Notes: a model not told the origin generated them from the letters alone. DNA of 64,000 nucleotides from Ruminococcus bromii (GCF_002834235.1 NZ_NNBY01000036.1:124001-188000); one strand, 5' to 3'; counted from the first letter of the stretch, positions 9,319 to 18,263 are shown. A program made the numbers and translations.

Positions 9319-9921
9319 TCATTCCTTTACAAACTCGTTATTTGTTCGGTTGGTATATTTTTCGGTAATCACGGCGTCAACGGGGCGATCGAACACTCCC
9401 GAGGGCAGAGTATGCTCTATACATTTGGAGTAGCAAAGCCCAACGCTTGTTCCCGAAAAATTCTGTAAAAATCTGTCGTAGTAACCCTTGCCGAATCCAA
9501 GGCGGAATCCCTGCATATCAAAGCAAAGTCCCGGAACAAGGCAAAGTCCGTGTGAGAAATCCTCGTACTTTTCGCAAATCTCGGGGTTTGGTTCCATGAT
9601 TGAAAACGCACCCTTTTCAAGCTGAGAAAGTGAATTTACAAGGTAAAAATCCATTTCGCCGAAATTATTTTTACACTTTGGCAAAGCAAGTCTTTTGCCG
9701 TCTTTCAGCGTTGTTTCAAGAATAAGCGAGGTGTCAACCTCAATTGGTGATGAAACAAAGGCAAAAAGCACATCACAGTTTTTGTATTCCTCACTTGCCA
9801 GAAAAGCGTTCTGCAAGGCGAGGTCAAGCTGTTGCTTTTTTTCGGGAGGACAGCTTTTTCGGATTTTTTTATGTTTTGCACGGAGCTGACTTTTCAGCTC
9901 ACGAACATTTTTCACAGGCAT
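9319..9921 (-). CDS. 5-formyltetrahydrofolate cyclo-ligase
   Basis: ATP-dependent conversion of 5-formyl-THF to 5,10-methenyl-THF, which returns folate to the one-carbon pool. At 200 residues it has the family length. The family signature is PGLCFDMQGFRLGFGKGYYD, with an N-terminal Arg/Lys-rich helix (KSQLRAKHKKIRK) that binds ATP phosphates. It overlaps the downstream end of the DJ-1 gene by 10 nt in the same operon as thyX, another folate-using enzyme. Confidence 0.92.
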   Translation of the reverse strand: MPVKNVRELKSQLRAKHKKIRKSCPPEKKQQLDLALQNAFLASEEYKNCDVLFAFVSSPIEVDTSLILETTLKDGKRLALPKCKNNFGEMDFYLVNSLSQLEKGAFSIMEPNPEICEKYEDFSHGLCLVPGLCFDMQGFRLGFGKGYYDRFLQNFSGTSVGLCYSKCIEHTLPSGVFDRPVDAVITEKYTNRTNNEFVKE

Positions 9922-10451
9922 TGCATATCACCGATAACCTTGTCGGCGGCATCCTTTGATACTGCGAGAGAAACAATTGCGTGACCGAATTCAATTGCAC
10001 AGCCTGCGCCCTTTGCGGTAATAATATTGCCGTCCGTTACGGTGTGAGTGCCTGTATAGTCTGCACCCTTGAGTTCCTTTTCAAAACCCGGAAAACAGGT
10101 TGCCTTTTTGCCGTCAAGAATTCCGAGATGACCGAGAATTGACGGAGCGGCACAGATTGCGGCAACGATTTTGCCGTTTTCACAGCTATACTTAACAGCC
10201 TCAATAACCTTTTCGTTTGCCTCAAGATTGAGAGTTCCGGGCATACCGCCGGGGAGTACAACACCCTGAACATCGTCAAGGTCAATATTGTCAATTGTGA
10301 TATCGGCTTTTACAGGCACACCGTGTGAGCTTGTAACACATTCGCCTGTTACACCGACTGTTTTAACATCAAGCTTTGCCCTGCGCATTACATCAACGGG
10401 GGCAAGCGCCTCCGTTTCTTCAAAGCCTTCTGCAAGAAATACATAGAACAT
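9912..10451 (-). CDS. DJ-1/PfpI family protein
   Basis: 179 residues from ATG 10451, chosen because AAGGAAG lies just upstream and MFYVFLAEGFEETEALAPVD is the canonical N-terminus. The conserved acidic residue lies in GFEETEA and the nucleophile Cys in AAICAAPSIL. The class includes YajL/ThiJ-type protein deglycases and redox-responsive chaperones; the exact activity is not decidable from sequence. It sits between the GNAT gene and the cyclo-ligase with minimal spacing. Confidence 0.88.
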   Translation of the reverse strand: MFYVFLAEGFEETEALAPVDVMRRAKLDVKTVGVTGECVTSSHGVPVKADITIDNIDLDDVQGVVLPGGMPGTLNLEANEKVIEAVKYSCENGKIVAAICAAPSILGHLGILDGKKATCFPGFEKELKGADYTGTHTVTDGNIITAKGAGCAIEFGHAIVSLAVSKDAADKVIGDMQCL

Positions 10452-10464
10452 AGTAAACTTCCTT

Positions 10465-11253
10465 TCAGGAAAGAGTAATCCCGATATAGACATCGTCGGG
10501 AATTTTATGGTTTTTGTCGAGTGATTTAATCATTCCGCATTTTTGTAACCTACAGTTTTCAAAAAGAGCGTTATCGGATTTGCCCGTAAACACAAACCTT
10601 TCTGATTTTGTATTTTCAAGCAAAAGTGCGGAAAGTTCGTTTATATTTTTATAAGCCGAGTAAAAAACATCGGCAGTATTTTCGTTTTCATCAAATACGG
10701 CAAAGCAGTCATTCTTATTGATCACCTTTGAGCCGTAAATCTCATAATAGGACTTTGCAAATTCAAAAAAATTCTCACCGTATATGAAAGAATTTTCTTT
10801 TGAACAGCCGATATTCAAGCCATTCTCTGCAAAATTTTCAAGCGTTTGCCTTGAAATTTCACGGCTTTTTACGGTGCAGTTCAAAGCATATCCGAGCTTT
10901 GCGTAAAAACCGTACAAGCCGTCATTTGCAGGAAAAAGCAGAGAATACACATCACCGTTATTCTTTGCGTCATCAAGTGCATAATCAATCAGCCTTGACA
11001 TTATCCCGTTGCCACGGAAAGATTTATCGGTTGACGCACCGCAAAGATAATGCGATTTTTCGCCATTGAGCGTACCTTTTACAAGGTAGAGAGCCGAAAC
11101 GATTTTACCGTCAACAACGGCACAGTAGCCGTTAAAAAGGTCGCTGTCAAAAATCAGATTGACGGCAGTTACATCCTCGTCAAAACACGAGAGCCACAGC
11201 TTTTTTAGGCTTTCGGTATCGGATTTTTCGGTTTTGCGAAATATCGTTTTCAT
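10465..11253 (-). CDS. GNAT-family N-acetyltransferase
   Basis: 262 residues with an N-terminal GNAT fold. The acetyl-CoA-binding segment CGASTDKSFRGNGIMSRLID (about 72-91) has the RxxG/A loop, and YGFYAKLGY follows as the typical alpha4/beta7 signature. A C-terminal extension of about 120 residues has no motif I recognise. The substrate is unknown. Its start overlaps the stop of the DUF2156 gene by 4 nt (ATGA). Confidence 0.85.
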   Translation of the reverse strand: MKTIFRKTEKSDTESLKKLWLSCFDEDVTAVNLIFDSDLFNGYCAVVDGKIVSALYLVKGTLNGEKSHYLCGASTDKSFRGNGIMSRLIDYALDDAKNNGDVYSLLFPANDGLYGFYAKLGYALNCTVKSREISRQTLENFAENGLNIGCSKENSFIYGENFFEFAKSYYEIYGSKVINKNDCFAVFDENENTADVFYSAYKNINELSALLLENTKSERFVFTGKSDNALFENCRLQKCGMIKSLDKNHKIPDDVYIGITLS

Positions 11254-12140
11254 CGTTTTTTCGGTTTTGCATTCCAGCGGTCGAGGATAATAACGGGATT
11301 GTATGAAAGTTTAGACTTTTTGAGTCCCTCAAGTCCCATATCTTCCTCACGGTTTATATACTCATACTGCGTAAGAGTTTTGGCAAATTCGTTGTTGATT
11401 ACGGCATAAACACCGTCATATTCACGAAGTGCCTTTTCAAAGTTGATATCATACACCTTGGGTGAAATTTCACTTCCGAGTGTCATGGCAACAGGCTTTG
11501 AGTCAACATACAGTACAGCACCCTTGACATTATATTCGTCTTTGAGGTCGCACATTTCCCCGATTGCCATAATTTCGCTTGAAGCTTCGGGGTCGGTGTC
11601 ATTTTCCGCACACCACAGTTTTGCAACCGTTAATGCATCGGGAATGTTTGAATCCGACAGAGTTTCAAAACGGGTATCGGTGTAGGTTCTGTAAAATTTT
11701 GAAATGTGGTTACGCTTTGCGTGAAACCTTTTGCCCGCAAGGGTTGCAAGGTCACGGGAAGTGTAGATGTAATCCTGATTTTCGGGTGAACGGACATAAG
11801 CAAATTTGTCGGGAAACATTGTTTCAAGCATTGCACGATTGCCGTTTGTCAGCATAACAATTTGCAAATTGCCGTTTCTCTCCTCGGCATCTTTGAAAAC
11901 CTCTTCAAGCGCACCCTTTATATTTTTGCCTGTAGGCATACAGTAACCCCAGACGGACTCGTCGGGATTACAATACACCTTGACAATTGTATCATCATAA
12001 AAAGCAAATTTAATATTGTATTCGTTTCGCCAAAGATAAGCGTTCAAAAGGTTGGTATCGCAACCCATGCACTCATCATAATCGTAGTATTTTTTAAGTT
12101 CGTTTATGTCACTTTGCTCAATTTTTTTAAAGCTCAGCAT
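11250..12140 (-). CDS. DUF2156 (phosphatidylglycerol lysyltransferase-like acyltransferase) protein
   Basis: 296 residues. It resembles the stand-alone double-GNAT C-terminal domain of MprF/FemX-type aminoacyl transferases. Supporting segments are DECMGCDTNLLNAYLWRNEY near the start, the GKRFHAKRNHISKF loop and NREEDMGLEGLKKSKLSYNP at the end, a typical closing motif of this family. No transmembrane helices are present, so it is cytoplasmic. The substrate is unknown. It overlaps tmk by 14 nt and the GNAT gene by 4 nt. Confidence 0.83.
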   Translation of the reverse strand: MLSFKKIEQSDINELKKYYDYDECMGCDTNLLNAYLWRNEYNIKFAFYDDTIVKVYCNPDESVWGYCMPTGKNIKGALEEVFKDAEERNGNLQIVMLTNGNRAMLETMFPDKFAYVRSPENQDYIYTSRDLATLAGKRFHAKRNHISKFYRTYTDTRFETLSDSNIPDALTVAKLWCAENDTDPEASSEIMAIGEMCDLKDEYNVKGAVLYVDSKPVAMTLGSEISPKVYDINFEKALREYDGVYAVINNEFAKTLTQYEYINREEDMGLEGLKKSKLSYNPVIILDRWNAKPKKR

Positions 12141-12801
12141 AAATTTCAGCCGCTACCCTCTCTATCTCTTCCGATATTTTTTCTATACTCTTAATCTCTC
12201 CGTTTTCACAGCAATTAATAACCTTCCAGCCGCATTTTTTAGCGGCATAAACTGCACTTTTTCGACAGTCAAGAAGGAAACGGAGGTTTTTCTCATGCAA
12301 ATCTTTCTTGCTGTTGTCACCGCCGTAGCGTTTTTCCATAAGCTTCTGCGAAACCTCGGGTTCAACATCAAGGTAGATTACAAGATCGGGTTTTGGAATC
12401 CCGAGCTTTTCGTATTCAAAATCGTTCAGCCAATCAATAAAGCTGTTCCACTCCTCTTTCGGGAGTTTGGACATCTGATAAATTATATTTGAAGTCACAT
12501 AGCGGTCGCTTAAAATCACACCGCCGTTGTCACATTCCTTTTTCCAAAACTGAAGATAGCTTGCAACACGGTCAACCGCATAAAACGCACTCGTCGCATA
12601 GGCATTGACATCATCGGGCTTGTCGCCGAATTCGCCGTCAAGATACATCTTCACGGGAGCGGCGGCAGGACTTTCATAATTCGGAAATTCAAGCTTTGTG
12701 ACCTTTTTGCCGAGAGCGGAAAATTTTTCGCACAAAATCTTTGTCTGCGTAGCTTTTCCGCTGCCGTCAAGTCCCTCAATAACAATAATTTTGCTTTTCA
12801 T
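12127..12801 (-). CDS. tmk: Thymidylate kinase
   Basis: Phosphorylates dTMP to dTDP. The 224-residue protein has the P-loop GLDGSGKATQ at 10-19, LSDRYVTSNIIYQ (the DR[YF/H] motif) and the LID-region EKRYGGDNSKKDLHEKN. It lies 9 nt after thyX, so dTMP synthesis and its first phosphorylation are encoded in sequence. The length slightly exceeds that of E. coli Tmk, as is common in Clostridia. Confidence 0.95.
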   Translation of the reverse strand: MKSKIIVIEGLDGSGKATQTKILCEKFSALGKKVTKLEFPNYESPAAAPVKMYLDGEFGDKPDDVNAYATSAFYAVDRVASYLQFWKKECDNGGVILSDRYVTSNIIYQMSKLPKEEWNSFIDWLNDFEYEKLGIPKPDLVIYLDVEPEVSQKLMEKRYGGDNSKKDLHEKNLRFLLDCRKSAVYAAKKCGWKVINCCENGEIKSIEKISEEIERVAAEIYAEL

Positions 12802-12810
12802 ATATATACC

Positions 12811-13617
12811 TTACTTTTCTCTGCCGTATTTCTGACGCATTTCCTTTTGCTTTCCGCAACACATATTGCCCTCGGGGCATGGTCCGAACAGGCATGACGG
12901 GCCGCAGTTTTTGAAAAGGTGCGGAGCAACCTCAAGACATTGCAAAAGCATCTGTTCGGCAACCTCACGAATTTCCCACTGTGCTCTGTTGCAACAACGG
13001 TGTGCAAAAAAGTTCTGCAAGCTTCTTGCATTGAAAGTGCAGACAATTTTTGTTGTCGATGCATTCGGAAGAATAAATCTTGCGTCCTCATTGGCTTTCT
13101 TGATGAAAGCATTGCAGGATTTTTTGTCGTCAGCCTTGTAGGCATTGATAATTTCTTCATCCGTTCCGCTGTATTTATCGGGACATTTCTCGTTGATGTA
13201 ACCGACAGCAAGTGCATCTCTGATTTCCTTGTAAGCGTCAGCCTCAACCTTGAGAGCCTTTTCATAGGCGGCAAGAGCCTTTTCGTTCTTTGCAATCTCG
13301 GGCGGAGTTACAAAGTCAAACCTTGTGCCGTCAACATAGCGCTGTGACTGCTGACTGTAGGATGCAATTCTGTGGCGGACAAGCTGGTGTGAGCAGGCTC
13401 TTGAAATGCCCTCAATGCCGAATGTAAAATATGCGTGTTCGGTCGGACTTGCATGGCCGAGGCTTGCAAGCATATCAATAAATGAGGAAGTTTTTTCCTC
13501 GTCAAGACCTTCTCTTATATCTTCAATCCCTGACGGTGAGTAGCAAAGCTTTGCCGCCATTGCAACCGTCTGTTCGGGGTTTGGTGTGTGTGTAAGGAGC
13601 GTTACCTTTATTGCCAT
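12811..13617 (-). CDS. thyX: Flavin-dependent thymidylate synthase
   Basis: Converts dUMP to dTMP using FAD, NADPH and methylene-THF. The 268-residue protein shows the diagnostic ThyX motif RHRIASYSQQSQRYV at 81-95, and a C-terminal FAD/dUMP-binding Arg-rich segment (FNARSLQNFFAHRCCNRAQW). It is the first gene of an eight-gene operon running to 6738. No ribosome site with standard spacing is obvious: GGGAG lies about 13 bases before the ATG. Confidence 0.96.
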   Translation of the reverse strand: MAIKVTLLTHTPNPEQTVAMAAKLCYSPSGIEDIREGLDEEKTSSFIDMLASLGHASPTEHAYFTFGIEGISRACSHQLVRHRIASYSQQSQRYVDGTRFDFVTPPEIAKNEKALAAYEKALKVEADAYKEIRDALAVGYINEKCPDKYSGTDEEIINAYKADDKKSCNAFIKKANEDARFILPNASTTKIVCTFNARSLQNFFAHRCCNRAQWEIREVAEQMLLQCLEVAPHLFKNCGPSCLFGPCPEGNMCCGKQKEMRQKYGREK

Positions 13618-13676
13618 TTTTAGTTTTCATCTCCCATTTTCGATAAAGTTATTCACAATTTCCGATATTCAGATTT

Positions 13677-13705
13677 ATTATAACATTATTATTTAGTCTT
13701 TTCAA
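13677..13705 (-). promoter_or_regulatory. Promoter of the thyX operon
   Basis: Minus-strand -35 TTGAAA (13700-13705), 17-bp spacer, -10 TATAAT (13677-13682) preceded by TGT (extended -10-like). Confidence 0.75.
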
Positions 13706-13721
13706 TGGTAAAAACAAGCAA

Positions 13722-13753
13722 AAATCCCGACAGCACAAAACCTGTCGGGATTT
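13722..13753 (-). terminator. Terminator of the LRR/FN3 surface protein gene
   Basis: Perfect 12-bp inverted repeat AAATCCCGACAG/CTGTCGGGATTT. On the minus strand a TTTTTG tract follows. It lies 13 bp after the stop of the 13766-15820 gene. Confidence 0.9.
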
Positions 13754-13765
13754 CTGATTAAAATA

Positions 13766-15820
13766 CTATTTTCTTGTAATTGACCAACCCTTTGAGTTGA
13801 AACCGCTTACCGTTTTGCCTTTTCTGTCAATACAACGGACTGTGTAGGTTACTTTCTTACCCTTTTTAGCACCTGAATCTGTGAAAGAGGTTGAAGTTGT
13901 ATCTTTTACCTTTGTCCAGCTTCCGCCGTCATATTTTCTGTAAAGTCTGTAGCCGTAAACGCCTGCGATTTTATTCCAAGTTACGCTTACACCCTTTGAT
14001 GTGTTTGACAGCCTTGTAATTGTCGGAGCAACAGGAGTGTATTTCTTCGACCAACCCTTTGAATAAAAACCGCTGACGGTATTGCCGTTCTTGTCAATGC
14101 AACGGATTGTGTAGGTTTCGGTTCTGTTAGGACTTACTCCCGAATCGGTGAACGATGTGGCAGTTGTGTCCTTAAATCTCTTCCAACCGCCTGACGATGT
14201 TTTATAGTAAAGTCTGTAACCGTAAACACCTGCGATTTTGTTCCAACTAAGCTTGATACCGCCTGTGGTGATATCGAGTTTTGAAATTATCGGAGCAACA
14301 GGTGTATATTTTTTCGACCAGCCTGTCGAGTTAAATCCGCTGATTGTGTTGCCGTTTTTGTCAATACAACGGATTGTGTATGTTTCGGTTTTATTCGGTA
14401 CTACTCCCGAATCAGTAAACGATGTGGCGGTTGTGTCTTTAAAGCGTTTCCAACCACCCGACGCAGGCTTGTAATAAAGTCTGTAACCGTAAACGCCTGC
14501 GATTTTATTCCAACTTAGCTTGATACCGCCTGTGGTGATATCGAGTTTTGAAACTGTCGGAGCAGCGGGTGTATATTTTTTCGACCAGCCTGTCGAGTTA
14601 AATCCGCTGATTGTGTTGCCGTTTTTGTCAATACAACGGATTGTATATGTTTCGGTTTTGTTCGGTACTACTCCCGAATCGGTAAACGATGTGGCGGTTG
14701 TGTCTTTAAAGCGTTTCCAACCACCCGATACAGGCTTGTAATAAAGTCTGTAGCCGTAAGCGCCGTCAACCTTGTTCCACGAAATTTTGATACCGCCTGT
14801 TGTGTTTGCAAGACCTGTAATCTGCGGAGCGGGAAGATTTACGGTAACCTTGCAGTTCGCTGTTTTTCCGTTGGAAGTTTTCACCGTAATTGTTGCCGTA
14901 CCTGCTTTTTTGGCGGTTACTTTACCGTTGCCGTCAACAGTCGCAACGCTTGTGTTTGAACTGCTCCAAGTGTAAGAAGTCGCAGCATTTGACGGTAAAA
15001 CTGTCTTTGTAAGAGTATAACTCTTTCCGACATCTAAAGTTAATGATGTTTTGTTTAATGATACAGAGGTTGGTTCTGAAACATCAAGTGCAATAAATTT
15101 AAACCCATTTTCTTTTGCATATTCTTCTGCGGCTGTGCCTTTGTAACCTTTGATTGTAATAGGAAAACTATCGACAGTTCCGAATGTGTACTCTCCTATT
15201 GATTTAACACTTTTTGGAATAACTATTGTTTTGAGATTTTCATTGTAAAAAAATTCGTCTGCCATAGATAATTCACTGACTGTATCAGGAATTGTATATT
15301 CCTTATCCTTTTTACCAGCAGGATAACGACATATAGAAGTTTTACTCTTATCGAAAGGAACTCCATCAATACTGCAATAATAATTATTATCTTCAGAAAA
15401 CACAATCTTCTCCAGAGAATTACATCCACTCAAAGTGTACATATCAAAAAGGCTCTTCTCAAAACCACTGCCTATATAAATCTCTTTCAAATTGTTACAT
15501 TTTTGAAAGCACCCATACATAGGTGACCAACATATTTCTTTTACACTATCTGGAATAACAATTTTTTCCAAACTGCTACAATCATAAAAAGCCCCCGCCC
15601 CTATCTTACAAACCTTATAGTCATGAATAGTTGAGGGTATAGTAACATTAGCCGCAGAACCATTGTATTTGGTAATGGTGCATGTATAATCATCTTCGAG
15701 GGTATATTCAAAGTCGCCGTAGGTTGCCGCACTTACGGTGAGCGGTGCGATTGTCAAGATGCCGAGCATCATTACAACCGCAAGAATAGCCGATGTTAAT
15801 TTTTTGACTTTAGTTCTCAT
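13766..15820 (-). CDS. Secreted BspA-type LRR protein with Big_2 domain and four FN3-like repeats
   Basis: 684 residues from ATG 15820, which has CCTCCT-complementary AGGAGG six bases upstream. Domains in order: signal peptide (KKLTSAILAVVMMLGILTIA...VSA); leucine-rich LRR_5/BspA region, about 30-240 (IPDSVKEI, IPDTVSELS, IPKSVKSIGEYTFG); Big_2 Ig-like domain, about 250-335 (SLNKTSLTLDVGKSYTL...VTVN); four fibronectin-III-like repeats of 89 residues to the end. No sortase signal or C-terminal membrane helix is visible, so the protein is released or held non-covalently. A surface adhesion or binding role is inferred from the domains. Confidence 0.88.
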   Translation of the reverse strand: MRTKVKKLTSAILAVVMMLGILTIAPLTVSAATYGDFEYTLEDDYTCTITKYNGSAANVTIPSTIHDYKVCKIGAGAFYDCSSLEKIVIPDSVKEICWSPMYGCFQKCNNLKEIYIGSGFEKSLFDMYTLSGCNSLEKIVFSEDNNYYCSIDGVPFDKSKTSICRYPAGKKDKEYTIPDTVSELSMADEFFYNENLKTIVIPKSVKSIGEYTFGTVDSFPITIKGYKGTAAEEYAKENGFKFIALDVSEPTSVSLNKTSLTLDVGKSYTLTKTVLPSNAATSYTWSSSNTSVATVDGNGKVTAKKAGTATITVKTSNGKTANCKVTVNLPAPQITGLANTTGGIKISWNKVDGAYGYRLYYKPVSGGWKRFKDTTATSFTDSGVVPNKTETYTIRCIDKNGNTISGFNSTGWSKKYTPAAPTVSKLDITTGGIKLSWNKIAGVYGYRLYYKPASGGWKRFKDTTATSFTDSGVVPNKTETYTIRCIDKNGNTISGFNSTGWSKKYTPVAPIISKLDITTGGIKLSWNKIAGVYGYRLYYKTSSGGWKRFKDTTATSFTDSGVSPNRTETYTIRCIDKNGNTVSGFYSKGWSKKYTPVAPTITRLSNTSKGVSVTWNKIAGVYGYRLYRKYDGGSWTKVKDTTSTSFTDSGAKKGKKVTYTVRCIDRKGKTVSGFNSKGWSITRK
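13769..14836 (-). repeat. Four tandem 267-bp repeats encoding FN3-like modules
   Basis: The same block (plus strand TAAAGTCTGTA...) begins at 13941, 14208, 14475 and 14742, exactly 267 bp (89 codons) apart. The central copies are nearly identical at DNA level, including third positions. The copy nearest the C-terminus is the most diverged. This pattern indicates recent duplication or gene conversion, and copy number may vary between strains. Confidence 0.92.
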
Positions 15821-15852
15821 AATTGACCTCCTAATAAGATATAACAGCAAGA

Positions 15853-15877
15853 ATAATTATCTTGTTAAGATAATTAT
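15853..15877. promoter_or_regulatory. Perfect palindrome over the -10/start region of the surface-protein promoter
   Basis: ATAATTATCTT-gtt-AAGATAATTAT has 11-bp arms and a 3-nt spacer. It overlaps the -10 box at 15873-15878 and the expected transcription start. It could be an operator, or a 5' hairpin of the mRNA. The divergent XRE regulator at 16058 is a candidate ligand (inference). Confidence 0.55.
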
Positions 15878-15901
15878 ATATTCCTATTTTGCAATTGTCA
15901 A
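15873..15901 (-). promoter_or_regulatory. Promoter of the LRR/FN3 surface protein gene
   Basis: Minus-strand consensus -35 TTGACA (15896-15901), 17-bp spacer, consensus -10 TATAAT (15873-15878). Confidence 0.88.
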
Positions 15902-15950
15902 CATAATTTAATCTGATTTGGCTAATATTTTTATGATTTGTGGAAAGAAT

Positions 15951-15958
15951 GGTATAAT
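15951..15958 (+). promoter_or_regulatory. Extended -10 promoter element for the XRE regulator
   Basis: TGGTATAAT (TATAAT at 15953-15958) on the plus strand, about 100 bp before the regulator ATG. No good -35 is visible, consistent with an extended -10 promoter. Confidence 0.5.
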
Positions 15959-16057
15959 CTAAATGCAAATGTTACCGCATCTGAGGCGGATATGGAATTC
16001 AGTCTATCCGCTGTACTTGCAATCTATCAAAATTAACTTATGGGCAAAGGTGTTATT

Positions 16058-16384
16058 ATGGAGTTTTCAGTCAGATTAAAAGAATTGCGTGTTGACAACG
16101 ATATGTCACAGACTGAGCTTGCAGAAAAGCTGAATTTAAAGGCAAGTGCGATTTCCAAGTATGAAAAGGGCATTACACAGCCGTCTATTGACACGCTCAA
16201 AAATTTGGCGGAAATTTTCAGCGTTACGGTTGACTACCTTATCGGTATGTCAGATATTAAAAATCCATACAGCAACTCACAAATTACACCGAACGAAGCC
16301 GATTTGATTGAACATTTCAGACAACTGACCTACGAAAACAAAATCCGAATTGATGAAAGAATTAAAACAATGGCAGATGCGTGA
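16058..16384 (+). CDS. XRE-family helix-turn-helix regulator
   Basis: 108 residues from ATG 16058, chosen because AAAGGTG lies six bases upstream. An ATG 18 bases earlier has no ribosome site. The N-terminal Cro/C1 helix-turn-helix (VRLKELRVDNDMSQTELAEK... ASAISKYEKG) is followed by a short helical tail. It is divergent from the LRR/FN3 surface gene and may regulate it; the palindrome at 15853-15877 is a possible operator. Target and signal are unknown. Confidence 0.85.
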   Translation: MEFSVRLKELRVDNDMSQTELAEKLNLKASAISKYEKGITQPSIDTLKNLAEIFSVTVDYLIGMSDIKNPYSNSQITPNEADLIEHFRQLTYENKIRIDERIKTMADA

Positions 16385-16411
16385 TACTGCGTAATATATA
16401 GTAAGATGTAA

Positions 16412-16433
16412 GCGGAGAGTATCCGCCTTTTTT
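16412..16433 (+). terminator. Terminator of the XRE regulator
   Basis: GCGGA-gagta-TCCGC followed by CTTTTTTATTTT, 27 bases after the stop codon. Confidence 0.75.
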
Positions 16434-16665
16434 ATTTTAGAACGAAATTTGATTAAAAAATTGATTTGCAATAATAAATCGGTTGGTAATAAGGGTATAT
16501 AAGTTAAATTAAGTATAATATAGTGTGTCGGGCGGTCAAAAACCGCCGTTTATTTTTGCCCCAAAATAATTGGAAATAAAATTATATTTCGTTCACAGAA
16601 TTATCCAAATAAGACAATTTTAAAACAATTGCAAAATTGTAACGGCAAACAATATCCATACAAAT
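16434..16665. other. Intergenic AT-rich stretch
   Basis: No gene is visible between the XRE terminator and the pncB terminator. One hairpin, GGCGGT-caaaa-ACCGCC (16531-16547), is followed on the plus strand by GTTTATTTTT. It may be a second terminator or a relic of a lost small gene. Confidence 0.4.
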
Positions 16666-16670
16666 AAAAA

Positions 16671-16697
16671 CAGTCGGATAGACGAACTACCCGACCG
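16671..16697 (-). terminator. Terminator of pncB
   Basis: Minus-strand stem CGGTCGGGTAG / CTATCCGACTG (two G-T pairs) with a short loop, followed by TTTTTATTTG. Confidence 0.8.
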
Positions 16698-16747
16698 TAA
16701 ATTTTACTTTTCAATTTTCAGATTTATAATTAAAAATCAATCAAAAA

Positions 16748-18190
16748 TCACTTTTCATAGATATTGAGCAAAAGAGCCTTGATGTCATAGAGTTTCTTTG
16801 AGAGGTCAACATAATAGTTATGCGGATTTTCAAAACGCTTAACCTCGTCCCAGAGAAGGTCAATCTGCTCACGGCAATAGGTTGCGATTTCTTCAATTGA
16901 CGGTGACTCATACACGCACTTGCCGTTCTTGAAGATTGGCACAAGAAGTTCCTTTGCGGTATAGTTATCAAGCATTTTTGTTTTCCAAACTGCATTCGGA
17001 TCGAAAATTGTTCTCGGCTTTGAATCGTCAACAACCTCATCATAAATGCAAAGCTCATCGGCAATAGCCTTACCGCTGTCCTTGTCAAAATAGCGGTAAA
17101 CCTTTTTGAAGTGCGGATTTGTAATCTTGGTTGTATTTTCGCTGACCTTGATTTTCGGCACAATTTCACCGCCGTCATTTTCAACGGCAACAAGCTTATA
17201 AACACCGCCGAATACAGGCGAACTTGATGAAGTGATTAGTCTTTCACCGACACCGAATGTGTCAACCTGAGCGCCCTGCATCATAAGGTCACGAATAAGG
17301 TACTCGTCAAGAGCGTTTGACGCAGTAATTGTACATTCTGTAAGACCTGCGTCATCAAGCATTTTTCTTGCTTTCTTTGAAAGATAGGAAATATCGCCCG
17401 AATCAAGGCGGATTGCACACTTGGTCTTACCCTGCGGAAGAAGAACCTCCTTGAACACCTTAATGGCATTCGGGACACCGCTCTTTAATGTGTTGTATGT
17501 ATCAACAAGGAGAGTAGGATTATCGGGATACATCTCGCAGTAGGTTTTAAAAGCGTCATACTCGCTGTTGAACATCTGAACCCATGAATGTGCCATTGTA
17601 CCGCCGGCGGGAACACCGTAAAGCTCATCTGTAAGTGTGCAGGCTGTACCCTTGCAGCCGCCGATGTATGCGGCTCTTGCACCGTCAACTGCGGCATTTG
17701 CACCCTGAGCACGGCGTGAACCGAATTCAAGCACGGCTCTGCCCTGAGCGGCACGGACAATTCTGTTAGCCTTTGTCGCAATGAGAGTCTGATGATTGAT
17801 TGTGAGGAGAAGGAATGTTTCAACAAGCTGAGCTTCAATTGCAGGCGCTTTGATTGTCATAACAGGCTCGTTCGGGAAAATCGGAGTTCCCTCGGGGATT
17901 GCATAAACATCACCGCTGAATTTGAAGTTTCTCAAATACTCAAGAAACTGCTCGTCAAAAATGCCCTTGCTCTTTAGATACTCGATATCCTCGTCTTCAA
18001 AATGAAGTTCCCTGATGTACTCAATAGCCTGTTCAAGACCTGCCATAATCGCAAAACCGCCGTTGTCGGGAACTTTGCGGAAGAACACATCAAAATAGAC
18101 ATTCTTTTTATAAAAACCGTTTTTAAAATAGCCGTTTGACATTGTAAATTCGTAGAAGTCACACAGCATAGCCATATTTTCTTTTTTCAT
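16748..18190 (-). CDS. pncB: Nicotinate phosphoribosyltransferase
   Basis: First step of NAD salvage: nicotinate plus PRPP gives nicotinate mononucleotide, with ATP hydrolysis. It has 480 residues, the usual length. Supporting segments are MLCDFYEFTMSNGYF (substrate-binding N-terminus), LEFGSRRAQGANAAVDGARA, GTMAHSWVQMF and the phosphate-binding IRLDSGDISYLSKKAR. ATG 18190 is preceded by AAGGTG at six bases; a GTG nine bases further up is less well placed. It is monocistronic with its own terminator. Confidence 0.95.
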   Translation of the reverse strand: MKKENMAMLCDFYEFTMSNGYFKNGFYKKNVYFDVFFRKVPDNGGFAIMAGLEQAIEYIRELHFEDEDIEYLKSKGIFDEQFLEYLRNFKFSGDVYAIPEGTPIFPNEPVMTIKAPAIEAQLVETFLLLTINHQTLIATKANRIVRAAQGRAVLEFGSRRAQGANAAVDGARAAYIGGCKGTACTLTDELYGVPAGGTMAHSWVQMFNSEYDAFKTYCEMYPDNPTLLVDTYNTLKSGVPNAIKVFKEVLLPQGKTKCAIRLDSGDISYLSKKARKMLDDAGLTECTITASNALDEYLIRDLMMQGAQVDTFGVGERLITSSSSPVFGGVYKLVAVENDGGEIVPKIKVSENTTKITNPHFKKVYRYFDKDSGKAIADELCIYDEVVDDSKPRTIFDPNAVWKTKMLDNYTAKELLVPIFKNGKCVYESPSIEEIATYCREQIDLLWDEVKRFENPHNYYVDLSKKLYDIKALLLNIYEK

Positions 18191-18235
18191 AATAATCACC
18201 TTGAATGAGATTGTATATTCTGCAACGCAGAAGCA

Positions 18236-18263
18236 TAGATATAGTTTAGTCTTTTTTCGTCAA
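18236..18263 (-). promoter_or_regulatory. Probable promoter of pncB
   Basis: Minus-strand -35 TTGACG (18258-18263), 16-bp spacer, -10 TATCTA (18236-18241). Confidence 0.55.
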
